Origin: CAWKKW01 sp963850345
GTDB lineage: Bacteria > Acidobacteriota > Terriglobia > Terriglobales > Acidobacteriaceae
Direction of reading: 5' to 3'
DNA length: 64,000 bases
Assembly (NCBI GenBank): GCA_963850345.1
Contig: CAWKKW010000010.1
Coordinates: 1 to 64,000, forward strand
Below are positions 1 through 6,013 of this stretch, one piece after another. A model generated the notes under the pieces. The model was given only the letters and a program-made list of their open reading frames with translations. It made no database searches and was not told the origin of the DNA. The translations under genes were made by a program, and so were the position numbers. Each line of letters opens with the position of its first letter. Within the stretch, counting starts at the first letter, position 1.

Positions 1-106
1 ACTTTCTGGTTCAACATCCATTCATCCTATATGCTTCATCAGCCAGCGCAGCCAGCCAGAGGGTCATGGTCTAACGCGCTTGCGCCGGTCTTTGTCCATA
101 GCTAAG

Positions 107-1267
107 TCAACTCTCGCGTTCGAGCGGATGTTCGATCAGGAGTTCCGCTTTGCCAAGAAGTGTGCGTTCTTGCAGCATTTCAAGAGTGAGCTTCCGGCTC
201 TGTTTCAAATCGGCGAAGAAATCGGCCTCCACAACCTGGGCCAAACCGCGATCGTGCACGGCAATATTCACCTCGTCGTTTAACGCAAACGACCGGTGAT
301 CGAAGTTGGTTGAGCCCGCAACCAGCCATTGCTCGTCCACGGTCATCAGCTTCGCATGAATCATCGCCGGTTGATACTCGAACAACTCTGCGCCAGCCAT
401 CAACAAATGCCGGCTGCTGTGGCGGCTCATCCTTCTTATCGTAGGATGATCGATGTGGGGCCCCGCCGTGAGGATCTGAACGGTGACGCCACGCTGCTGA
501 ATGGCGCGAATCAAGGCGCGTCGTGCACTCCTGTCGGGAAGAAAATATGGAGTCGTGATGCGTATGCTTTCCCGTGCGCTCTCGATAAGCGCCTGGAAGA
601 GGATGCGCGCCTGGGTTCCTCCACCGTGCGGTGTGCTGGCGACGATAAAGCTTTTCGAGCCTCCATCGCGTGCTTCGAACGCAAATTGATTTTCGCCTGA
701 GAGGATCTCACCCGCAGCTTCCAGCCAATTTTCGCAGAAGGCAGTGATCAGGCCCGCTACGCCGTCGCCCTCGACGCGAAACATCGTGTCTCGCCAGGTT
801 GCATTGTCTCCGGTAGGCCGCATCCAGAAATCCGCTACGCCTGCCCCGCCGATGAACCCTATCCGTCCATCGACGATGAGTAACTTGCGATGGGTTCTAT
901 TGTTCGCCCGCTGCCAGGTATTCCAGCGGATCGGATGACACCAGCGCATCTGACCGCCCGCGGCCTTTAACTTGTCAAAGTAACTCGTTCTGGTCGCGAA
1001 GCTACCCAGCGCGTCCACGATGATTCTTACTTCTACGCCGGCCTTTGCCCGTTCGGTCAGCGCCGCTAGGAACTCGTCGGCGACGGCTCCTTCTTTGAAC
1101 TCGTAGAACTCGATATTCACCGCATGTTTGGCATTCCTGACCGCCTCCAACTCTGCGGGATAGAACTCGACGCCATTTTTAAGTCGTACCAGTGTCGATT
1201 GCCGAATTGTCCCAATAACGCAGGGAAGAAATTGGAGGCGCGGGTGGGAATCGGAACGAAACCCCAC
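107..1267 (-). CDS. Phospholipase D-like / cardiolipin synthase-type protein, apparently 5'-truncated
   Basis: Phospholipase D superfamily enzyme, 386 aa, with two HKD motifs: HRKLLIVDGRIGFIGG near residue 125 and HAKLMTVDEQWLVAGSTNFD near residue 310. Members of this class transfer phosphatidyl groups (cardiolipin synthesis) or hydrolyse phosphodiesters at the membrane. Bacterial cardiolipin synthases normally begin with one or two membrane helices; here these are missing and the conserved part (LVRLKNGVEFYPAELEAVRNAK) starts about 25 residues in. The N-terminal codons are read from a 30-bp copy of the tRNA-Cys 3' end at 1224-1253, so the original 5' end seems to have been lost by recombination. 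The ATG at 1267 is the only conventional start and has no clear ribosome site. The catalytic core looks intact; expression and membrane targeting are doubtful. Exact substrate unknown. Confidence 0.75.
   Translation of the reverse strand: MGFRSDSHPRLQFLPCVIGTIRQSTLVRLKNGVEFYPAELEAVRNAKHAVNIEFYEFKEGAVADEFLAALTERAKAGVEVRIIVDALGSFATRTSYFDKLKAAGGQMRWCHPIRWNTWQRANNRTHRKLLIVDGRIGFIGGAGVADFWMRPTGDNATWRDTMFRVEGDGVAGLITAFCENWLEAAGEILSGENQFAFEARDGGSKSFIVASTPHGGGTQARILFQALIESARESIRITTPYFLPDRSARRALIRAIQQRGVTVQILTAGPHIDHPTIRRMSRHSSRHLLMAGAELFEYQPAMIHAKLMTVDEQWLVAGSTNFDHRSFALNDEVNIAVHDRGLAQVVEADFFADLKQSRKLTLEMLQERTLLGKAELLIEHPLERES
1224..1253 (-). repeat. att-like repeat, distal copy (tRNA-Cys 3'-end duplicate)
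   Basis: Thirty bases identical to 2463-2492: the CCA end, the 3' acceptor strand and part of the T arm of tRNA-Cys, plus 9 bp of downstream flank. Similarity stops in the T loop. The fragment is too short to be a tRNA. It lies inside the start of the PLD-like reading frame. Confidence 0.8.
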
Positions 1268-1335
1268 GTTGAAAGCAAATAAGTTACTGATTTTAAAGCA
1301 GGCTTAATACGCTACAAACTCTAGATACACGATTA

Positions 1336-1356
1336 TTTGGTACGTATTAGGTACAG
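1336..1356 (+). repeat. 21-bp internal motif, copy 1
   Basis: Contains GGTACGTATTAGGTAC and matches 2394-2414 with one mismatch in 21 bases, in the same orientation. It sits 82 bp inside the distal att-like repeat. It contains two GGTAC units and could be an arm-type binding site for a recombinase or excisionase. Function inferred from position only. Confidence 0.55.
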
Positions 1357-1364
1357 CGGTTCTG

Positions 1365-1814
1365 TTAGATTTTTTTGGCCTTCTTGATAAGGGCATTCCG
1401 CACTACATCCACACGCTCCCCAAATCGTTCCCGGTCTTCATCCTTGTCGAAGTCTTTTACGGCGCTCATGTAATTTTTTTCGGCATCAAGCTCCTCCATG
1501 TCATCCCGGATGAATATTCGGTCGGCGAAGACTCGCCCAGCAGATTTGAAGGCTTCCTTAGTTTTAAGAGAAGTTCCAGAATCCAGTTGTTCGATGGCTG
1601 CGGTATTCATCGCATTCAAGAGCTCGCGATATTCTTCCAGTTTTCGATCACGCAGCCATTGTGCCCGCTGTATTGCCCACGCCGTCAGACCACCGATCAA
1701 GATGCCCAGAATTGGCCCTACAGCGGCCCATATTTGCAAAAAAGCATCATCCCTGGATCGGCGTTTGTAGCAGCCATTTTCCTTCAAACCCCTGTGCACA
1801 ACTCTACCTTGCAA
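1365..1814 (-). CDS. Hypothetical single-pass membrane protein (element cargo)
   Basis: 149-aa protein of unknown function. A basic N-terminus (residues 1-25) is followed by one hydrophobic helix at about residues 27-48 (IWAAVGPILGILIGGLTAWA), then a charged, probably helical region rich in Glu, Asp, Arg and Lys ending in KKAKKI. The layout suggests a cytoplasmic coiled-coil domain anchored in the inner membrane. It lies inside the tRNA-bounded element and is more AT-rich than flanking genes, which points to acquisition by transfer. The ATG at 1814 is the longest start; a start nearer the helix is possible. No enzyme motif is visible. Confidence 0.5.
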   Translation of the reverse strand: MQGRVVHRGLKENGCYKRRSRDDAFLQIWAAVGPILGILIGGLTAWAIQRAQWLRDRKLEEYRELLNAMNTAAIEQLDSGTSLKTKEAFKSAGRVFADRIFIRDDMEELDAEKNYMSAVKDFDKDEDRERFGERVDVVRNALIKKAKKI

Positions 1815-1842
1815 TAACCTGCCAGTGTGCTTTGATTAAGCT

Positions 1843-2055
1843 ATGGATCAAGAGCAAATATGTAAAATTAGAGAACTCAAATTGAAAACGATGCGCCCAC
1901 CTATCTTTGTTGATGAGCTAATCATCAATGCAGAGTGCGATCTATATTTTCCACTTTATGGCAACACCATCAGCGGGCAAGGAAGAGAACTTCTAAAGAG
2001 GCAACTTTCTCAGTGGAAGTATGAAGTACTAGTAGATCAATTACCCAACGTATGA
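1843..2055 (+). CDS. Hypothetical short ORF (element cargo), in frame with the next ORF
   Basis: 70-aa ORF starting at ATG 1843 in AT-rich sequence of the tRNA-bounded element. The product is charged and has no recognisable domain. It ends at a single TGA (2053-2055), and the same frame then stays open to 2364. The two segments may be one gene broken by a nonsense mutation or two separate small genes. No good ribosome-binding site precedes the ATG. Confidence 0.35.
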   Translation: MDQEQICKIRELKLKTMRPPIFVDELIINAECDLYFPLYGNTISGQGRELLKRQLSQWKYEVLVDQLPNV

Positions 2056-2076
2056 CCTAACGAACTTGCCAAGCAA

Positions 2077-2364
2077 TTGAAGGATGCAGGATTCCCTTAT
2101 GAGGAAAACCGTTTTGGTGGTGACGCTTTATCTTTGGGCCGGGGTGTCGTTCGGATCGAGGATTCAGAATTATTGATCCCTACTCTCCCCGAACTCATTG
2201 AAGCGTGCGGAGATTTGTCTGCATTTAATTTGCAGCACTACAAAAATGGTGAATGGAGTGCATTTGCTGACCTTTTGGATGATCGGCAAGGTGCTCATGC
2301 TTCCACTCCTGAAGAAGCCGTTGCACGCCTCTGGCTTGCTCTGACTATTAGAAAGAGTAAGTAA
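2077..2364 (+). CDS. Small hypothetical protein of a phage/element type (possibly the 3' part of an interrupted gene)
   Basis: 95-aa ORF from TTG 2077, ending in the motif TPEEAVARLWLALTIRK, with an internal LIPTLPELIEACGD. This end motif and the PTLxELIEAC segment resemble small uncharacterised proteins common in phages and mobile elements (recognition from memory, no domain name). The family-like sequence already begins upstream of the TTG (NELAKQLKDAGFP, from 2059), directly after the TGA at 2053, so the N-terminus is either translated from a weak start or lost to a nonsense mutation. Confidence 0.45.
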   Translation: MKDAGFPYEENRFGGDALSLGRGVVRIEDSELLIPTLPELIEACGDLSAFNLQHYKNGEWSAFADLLDDRQGAHASTPEEAVARLWLALTIRKSK

Positions 2365-2393
2365 CCACTATATTTACTTATGGATAACAGGTG

Positions 2394-2414
2394 TTTGGTA
2401 CGTAATAGGTACAG
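2394..2414 (+). repeat. 21-bp internal motif, copy 2
   Basis: Contains GGTACGTAATAGGTAC, one mismatch from 1336-1356. It lies 48 bp inside the tRNA-proximal att-like repeat, so each end of the element carries one copy. Possible recombinase accessory site. Confidence 0.55.
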
Positions 2415-2462
2415 ACACAAATAAGGCTTTTCGCAAGTGGCTCATTGCAAATGGGTTACACC

Positions 2463-2492
2463 GGAAGAAATTGGAGGCGCGGGTGGGAATCG
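2463..2492 (-). repeat. att-like repeat, tRNA-proximal copy
   Basis: Proximal copy of the 30-bp direct repeat. It overlaps the 3' end of the intact tRNA-Cys gene, so integration here would keep the tRNA functional, as is typical of tRNA-targeted islands. Confidence 0.8.
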
Positions 2493-2546
2493 AACCCACG
2501 CATAAAGGTTTTGCAGACCTCTCCCTTACCGCTTGGGTACCGCGCC
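2472..2546 (-). tRNA. tRNA-Cys (GCA)
   Basis: On the minus strand the sequence folds as a standard tRNA: acceptor stem GGCGCGG/CCGCGCC, D stem CCC/GGG, anticodon loop CTGCAAA (anticodon GCA), T stem GTGGG/CCCAC, discriminator U73 (a Cys identity element) and an encoded CCA at 2472-2474. It has the usual bacterial tRNA-Cys body. Its 3' end is the target of the adjacent repeat-bounded element. It is co-directional with and downstream of tRNA-Gly. Confidence 0.95.
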
Positions 2547-2622
2547 TTGGATGTAACCGTCACTGCGGCGCTTGGATGCCAGCCCTCAACCCACTTGCCC
2601 AACCTTCGTGGTTTGCAGAGAC

Positions 2623-2697
2623 TGGAGCGGGAGACGGGACTTGAACCCGCGACCCTCGCCTTGGCAAGGCGATGCTCTACCACTGAGCTACTCCCGC
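2623..2697 (-). tRNA. tRNA-Gly (GCC)
   Basis: Minus-strand cloverleaf with acceptor stem GCGGGAG/CTCCCGC, D arm TAGCTCAGTGGTAGAG, anticodon loop TTGCCAA (GCC), T loop TTCAAGT and an encoded CCA at 2623-2625. It is the first tRNA of a Gly-Cys pair, 76 bp upstream of tRNA-Cys and behind a strong promoter. Confidence 0.95.
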
Positions 2698-2711
2698 GAC
2701 GGTACTCACCG

Positions 2712-2741
2712 AGTATAGCGATTGGCCGAGCCTGAGGTCAA
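2712..2741 (-). promoter_or_regulatory. Sigma70-type promoter of the tRNA-Gly/tRNA-Cys pair
   Basis: Minus-strand -35 TTGACC (2741-2736), 18-bp spacer, -10 TATACT (2717-2712), ending 15 bp before the tRNA-Gly 5' end. Position and match to consensus are both good. Confidence 0.75.
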
Positions 2742-2919
2742 CGCGCACCTCCATACCCCGCCCTAGGCACCGCTACCCTGACGGGTCAGTCCGAACGCAA
2801 GTTGTAGGAGCGAGTCACCGGGCCGACCTTCGTTTAAAACGCTGAACCAGAACGCCCCAAAACCCTCGGCCCAGTGCCCAGACTCGCCGATCTGGCGTCA
2901 GCCCTTCCGCGAGCGGTGA

Positions 2920-3636
2920 TCATGCCGGCCGCGAACCAGCCGCCACCCCATCGCCCTTTTCCACTCCCACGATCTGTCCATCCCGCATGTGCAGAATGCG
3001 ATCCGCGATCCGCGCTGCCTCAGGATTGTGGGTGATCATCAGCACTGTCTGGCGGAACTCCTGGTTCGAGCGTCGCAGCATGTTCAACACGACATCGGAG
3101 TTCGTCGAGTCCAGATTGCCCGTCGGTTCATCGGCCAGCACGATGGCCGGATGCGTAATCAGCGCGCGGGCAATCGCCACGCGCTGCTGCTCTCCGCCCG
3201 ACAACTCCGACGGCCGATGTTCGAGCCGGCCGGCGATTCCCAGCAGGTCGGTCAGGTGCGCCAGGTAAGCCTGGTCCAACGGCTCTGTTCTGCCCGAGAT
3301 GTCATACGCAATCTCGATATTCGCGATTGCCGAGAGCGTCGGCAGCAGATTGAACTTCTGAAACACGAAACCGATTTTGGATTTCCGCATCCGCGTGCGC
3401 TCAGCGTCATTCAGTGTCGCGAAATCCACGCCGTCAATCTTCACGCTTCCGGAGGTGGCTCGCGTTAAGCCGCCGAGTATGTAGAACAGCGTCGATTTGC
3501 CGCTGCCGGAGGGCCCCACCACGCTGACGAATTCGCCGCGCTCGATGGCAAACGTCGCATTCCGTAGCGCTGGCACTTCGATCTTTCCGGCGCGGTAAGT
3601 CTTTCCAAGCTGGTCGGCACTGATGATAGGCTGCAC
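2920..3636 (-). CDS. ABC transporter ATP-binding protein, LolD/MacB type
   Basis: 238-aa ATPase with Walker A GPSGSGKST (about residue 41), Q-loop FVFQKFNLLP, signature LSGGEQQRVAIARAL, Walker B IVLADEPTGNLDS and H-loop ITHNPEAA. The EPTGNLDS signature and the length fit the LolD/MacB/FtsE group, which power lipoprotein release or MacB-type efflux. Such ATPases usually sit beside an FtsX-like permease; none is present here, so the partner must be encoded elsewhere. The start is GTG 3636, with a TACAAT box ending exactly 6 nt before it, which suggests a leaderless transcript. Confidence 0.9.
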   Translation of the reverse strand: MQPIISADQLGKTYRAGKIEVPALRNATFAIERGEFVSVVGPSGSGKSTLFYILGGLTRATSGSVKIDGVDFATLNDAERTRMRKSKIGFVFQKFNLLPTLSAIANIEIAYDISGRTEPLDQAYLAHLTDLLGIAGRLEHRPSELSGGEQQRVAIARALITHPAIVLADEPTGNLDSTNSDVVLNMLRRSNQEFRQTVLMITHNPEAARIADRILHMRDGQIVGVEKGDGVAAGSRPA

Positions 3637-3642
3637 GTTCTG

Positions 3643-3648
3643 ATTGTA
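3643..3648 (-). promoter_or_regulatory. Candidate -10 box for a leaderless ABC ATPase mRNA
   Basis: Minus-strand TACAAT with 6 nt to the GTG start at 3636. Transcription would start at or next to the start codon. The -35 side shows no clear TTGACA. The same TACAAT-N6-GTG layout precedes the TrmJ-like gene at 27067. Confidence 0.4.
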
Positions 3649-3706
3649 TCTGCAGCGGCCAATCCAGTTCCGTCCGGGCTAGCCAATCCGAGCAGCCTTA
3701 TAGATC

Positions 3707-4159
3707 CTAGGAAGCCATCGCCTTCGCCAACACGTGCGAGTCGTTGCGCAACCCTTCGTCCGCCAGCGCCAGTGCAGGCACCTGCTTCTTCGGTCCGCGC
3801 TTGCGGGCAATCATCACTCGAATCCGCTCCAGCACCTCGAGTGGCGTGCAGGCGCCCTTCGGCAGAAACGCGTCCGCGCGAAACGCACGTTCAAACGATT
3901 TGACACTGCCGCTGATCAGAATCATCGGAACCTCGGGTGCAATCTCCTTCATCTGGCGCACCAGCTCGTTTCCATCCATCACCGGCATGATCAGATCGCT
4001 CAACACCAGGTCCACGGTGTGGCTCCGAAACATCTCCAATGCTTCCTGCCCGTCCTTGGCCGTCATGACTCGATAGCCGCGCGTCTCCAGCATGAACTTC
4101 CTCACCGAGAGAGCCTGTTCGTTATCGTCTACGCATAAAATTGTCTTCTTTGGCCGCAT
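3707..4159 (-). CDS. Single-domain response regulator (CheY-like receiver)
   Basis: Receiver-only response regulator, 150 aa from ATG 4159 (AGGA lies 7-8 nt upstream; an in-frame extension to 4219 is unlikely to be translated). Visible motifs: acidic pair DD at residues 11-12, phospho-acceptor Asp55 in LVLSDLIMPVMDG, switch residue in LISGS, and conserved Lys in FLPKGACTPLEVL. There is no DNA-binding or enzymatic output domain, only a short basic tail, so it probably acts by protein contact in a phosphorelay. No histidine kinase is adjacent; the partner kinase is unknown. Confidence 0.9.
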   Translation of the reverse strand: MRPKKTILCVDDNEQALSVRKFMLETRGYRVMTAKDGQEALEMFRSHTVDLVLSDLIMPVMDGNELVRQMKEIAPEVPMILISGSVKSFERAFRADAFLPKGACTPLEVLERIRVMIARKRGPKKQVPALALADEGLRNDSHVLAKAMAS

Positions 4160-4807
4160 GGTTTTCCTGACTGCTCCTGCTAGTTGGCGAGGAGCCGCTG
4201 CTGCGCGTTCTGCACGCAAGATAGTTCTCCGGCGTCGTGACGAATCTGGCCGACATGCCCATGGCTATCTCGCGCAAATGGCTGCGTGGGGCAATGCCGG
4301 ACTCAGGTTCTGGCGTCTTAAAACAAGGTTGCGAACACACCCGCAAAGGTTTGCTGGTAACCGCAACCCAGCCCGATGAGAAAACAGGGCACCTTCCATG
4401 GAAGACGACACGATGAGCACACACGCTCACTGTCCGCATTCAACGGTGCCGCTTTCACCCATGGGCATGGGTTGCGGAAGAGCACAAAGCAATCTCATGG
4501 TTGCCAGCGCACAGTACGGCCGCGGGTCTGCTCTGTTGCCTGCAAAATTCACAGGTATCGACAGGCCTCGAAGTCCGCAACGAGCACACATGCGGTCACT
4601 TCTGCTCTAACTTAAGTTGTGATTCAGTAGGCGAAAATTACATCCCTTTTGGGAACGCTTGCCAAGAGTACGAACTCGATTCCGCCGTGTAAATGGGGAA
4701 CAGAGAGCGAAGCGAAAATTCATTTTATGCTGGAAATCCGAACAGATGTGTAGTCGTACTGTATTCACTGGCGATACGCGATATCACGCCTGTTGAAACC
4801 ATGTGAA
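4160..4807. other. Intergenic region, nothing supported
   Basis: About 650 bp between the receiver gene (start 4159) and the 3' end of the PhzF-like gene (4808). Short ORFs in it lack ribosome sites and coding character. I saw no tRNA, no convincing terminator and no known riboswitch motif. Confidence 0.5.
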
Positions 4808-5725
4808 TCACTCAAGGAAAACAAGGCCTTTTGCTACAGGAACTGTGCTGCCACCTACGCGCACTTCGCTCACTTTCTCTTCGCTGCGTCTCGCGCTCAA
4901 ATACAAATCGCTCTCGCGGCCGATCTCCACGCCTTGTCGCAGGTGCACTCGTGCATCCGACGGCACAAGATGATTCCGCACCAGGTAAGAGATCGCGCAG
5001 CCCGCCGCTGAACCCGTCGCCGGATCTTCTCCGTTATAGAACTGCATGCGCGCGCGCCACCGCAGTCCTTCCGCATCCTCAGCCGCAATGCAGTAGAAGA
5101 GTTTTGCGTCGGTATCTCGCAGGTATGCAGCAGAGATATTCGGCGAACTCCGCAAGCGTTCCAACGCTGCCAGCGACTCAAGCGGCACGATGCAGAATGC
5201 CAGCCCCGTCGACACCGTCTGAATCGGCAACCGCGCATCCAGATCGGAGGGCTGCAGGCTCAGTGCCTGCGCCACCGCATCTCGCTCGTGCAATGCGCCG
5301 AACTTCGGATCGGGCTGCGTCATCTCGCCATAGACGGCCAGCTTCGATGGATCCACATCGCCGAACTGAACCGTTACGTTGCCCACGTTCAGATCCAGAG
5401 TGATCGCCCGGCTGTCGCTGTGCTCGGGGAAGTACCTGCGTATCGTCGCTGCCGTTCCCAGCGTCGGGTGACCGGCAAACGGCAGTTCCTCCTCGATCGT
5501 GAAGATGCGTACCCGCACCCCTTCTGCACGCTCCACTGCAAGATCCCGCCGCACGATGAAGGTCGTCTCCGACAAATTCATCTCGCGTGCCAGCGCTTGC
5601 ATCTCGCCATCGGTCAATGCGCCGGCGTCTTCAAACACGGCTAGCTGGTTGCCGCTCAGCGAACGCGTGGTAAATACATCGCATGTCCGAAACGGGAGAG
5701 AACGGCCTTCACCCCGAGAACTCAT
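4808..5725 (-). CDS. PhzF-family isomerase/epimerase-like protein
   Basis: 305-aa member of the PhzF/DAP-epimerase-fold family. Visible hallmarks: NQLAVFEDA near residue 26, MNLSETTFIV with the likely catalytic Glu53, PFAGHPTLGTA near residue 83, and a second-lobe GEDPATGSAAG. PhzF isomerises a dihydroxyanthranilate intermediate in phenazine synthesis, but most family members have no known substrate, and no other phenazine genes are near. Start ATG 5725 has GGGAG about 10 nt upstream; the in-frame extension to 5929 overlaps a divergent regulatory region and is rejected. It is transcribed divergently from the poly-Cys leader and peroxiredoxin. Confidence 0.88.
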   Translation of the reverse strand: MSSRGEGRSLPFRTCDVFTTRSLSGNQLAVFEDAGALTDGEMQALAREMNLSETTFIVRRDLAVERAEGVRVRIFTIEEELPFAGHPTLGTAATIRRYFPEHSDSRAITLDLNVGNVTVQFGDVDPSKLAVYGEMTQPDPKFGALHERDAVAQALSLQPSDLDARLPIQTVSTGLAFCIVPLESLAALERLRSSPNISAAYLRDTDAKLFYCIAAEDAEGLRWRARMQFYNGEDPATGSAAGCAISYLVRNHLVPSDARVHLRQGVEIGRESDLYLSARRSEEKVSEVRVGGSTVPVAKGLVFLE

Positions 5726-5728
5726 TGG

Positions 5729-5758
5729 TTGACACTCCCCTTTCTCCCGCTTTATCCT
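5729..5758 (+). promoter_or_regulatory. Candidate promoter of the poly-Cys leader/peroxiredoxin transcript
   Basis: TTGACA (5729-5734), 18-bp spacer, TATCCT (5753-5758). It would start transcription near 5765, about 50 nt before the poly-Cys ORF. It abuts the divergent PhzF-like start codon. Confidence 0.45.
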
Positions 5759-5817
5759 TGTCAACAATAAACCGAATGTCGCCTGTGCAGTGTTCTGGCA
5801 GATTCGGTAGCATGCTG

Positions 5818-5892
5818 ATGAAACACACCATCCACATCCCGTTCGCCATGTGTTGCTGCTGTCGCAGCTTCGCGGCTCGGGTGTGTGTCTAG
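5818..5892 (+). CDS. Poly-cysteine leader peptide (uORF), putative cysteine-responsive attenuator
   Basis: 24-codon ORF from ATG 5818 (in-frame ATGs also at 5812 and 5848), ending with TAG at 5890. Its product contains MCCCCRSFAARVCV: four consecutive Cys codons (TGT TGC TGC TGT, 5851-5862) and a fifth near the end. Such codon runs are the hallmark of amino-acid-sensing leader peptides, and poly-Cys leader ORFs have been described as cysteine-responsive attenuators in mycobacteria. Here the codons right after the Cys run (CGG GTG TGT) form one arm of competing hairpins that precede a T-tailed terminator, 122 nt upstream of a 1-Cys peroxiredoxin. The ribosome site is weak. The peptide itself probably has no function; ribosome stalling would be the signal. 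Confidence 0.6.
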   Translation: MKHTIHIPFAMCCCCRSFAARVCV

Positions 5893-5932
5893 ACAGAATC
5901 AGCCTGCAGACTTCCAACACCCGACCCACCCG
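5877..5932 (+). promoter_or_regulatory. Switchable hairpin region (antiterminator/anti-antiterminator)
   Basis: TCGGGTGT (5877-5884), within the last codons of the poly-Cys ORF, pairs perfectly with ACACCCGA (5917-5924). Its core CGGGTG can instead pair with a second CACCCG at 5927-5932, which is the left arm of the terminator. The two tandem CACCCG copies therefore offer mutually exclusive folds, one leaving the terminator free and one disrupting it. The pairing is seen in the sequence; the switching is inferred. Confidence 0.5.
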
Positions 5933-5957
5933 CAGTGATTGCCGGCGTGGGTTTTTT
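5924..5957 (+). terminator. Intrinsic terminator in the peroxiredoxin leader
   Basis: ACCCACCCG (5924-5932) pairs with CGGCGTGGGT (5943-5952) as a 9-bp GC-rich stem with one bulged C, followed by a run of T at 5952-5957. It lies after the poly-Cys ORF and before the peroxiredoxin gene, where an attenuator terminator would be expected. Confidence 0.65.
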
Positions 5958-6013
5958 CGTTCCGGTCATCCCCAAATCCTGAAAGCGATTTTGAGTTTGA
6001 GAGAAGGAAATCG

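Larger units (their letters stand above)
1224..2492. mobile_element. Putative tRNA-Cys-targeted mini integrative element (remnant or non-autonomous)
   Basis: A roughly 1.24-kb segment lies between two identical 30-bp direct repeats (1224-1253 and 2463-2492). The right copy is the 3' end of a functional tRNA-Cys gene plus 9 bp of downstream flank, the usual target of tyrosine recombinases. The interior is visibly more AT-rich than its surroundings, carries three small ORFs unlike the neighbours, and has a second pair of 21-bp near-identical motifs just inside each end. No integrase ORF is present, so it is either a deletion remnant or an element mobilised in trans. The architecture is seen directly; mobility is inferred. 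Confidence 0.6.

Noticed and set aside
2445..2735. ORF with GWESNPR... over the tRNA pair
   Set aside because: Translation of tRNA genes, a well-known false protein. The tRNA folds are clear.
4398..4610. 70-aa ORF in the intergenic region before the PhzF-like gene
   Set aside because: No ribosome site, no recognisable composition or motif, and overlapping alternative frames of equal quality.
5726..5929. N-terminal extension of the PhzF-like protein to 5929
   Set aside because: The extra 68 residues have no family similarity and overlap the divergent leader; ATG 5725 matches the family and has a ribosome site.
5939..6013. N-terminal extension of the peroxiredoxin from ATG 5939
   Set aside because: It would translate the leader terminator; ATG 6014 has a proper ribosome site and fits the family start.
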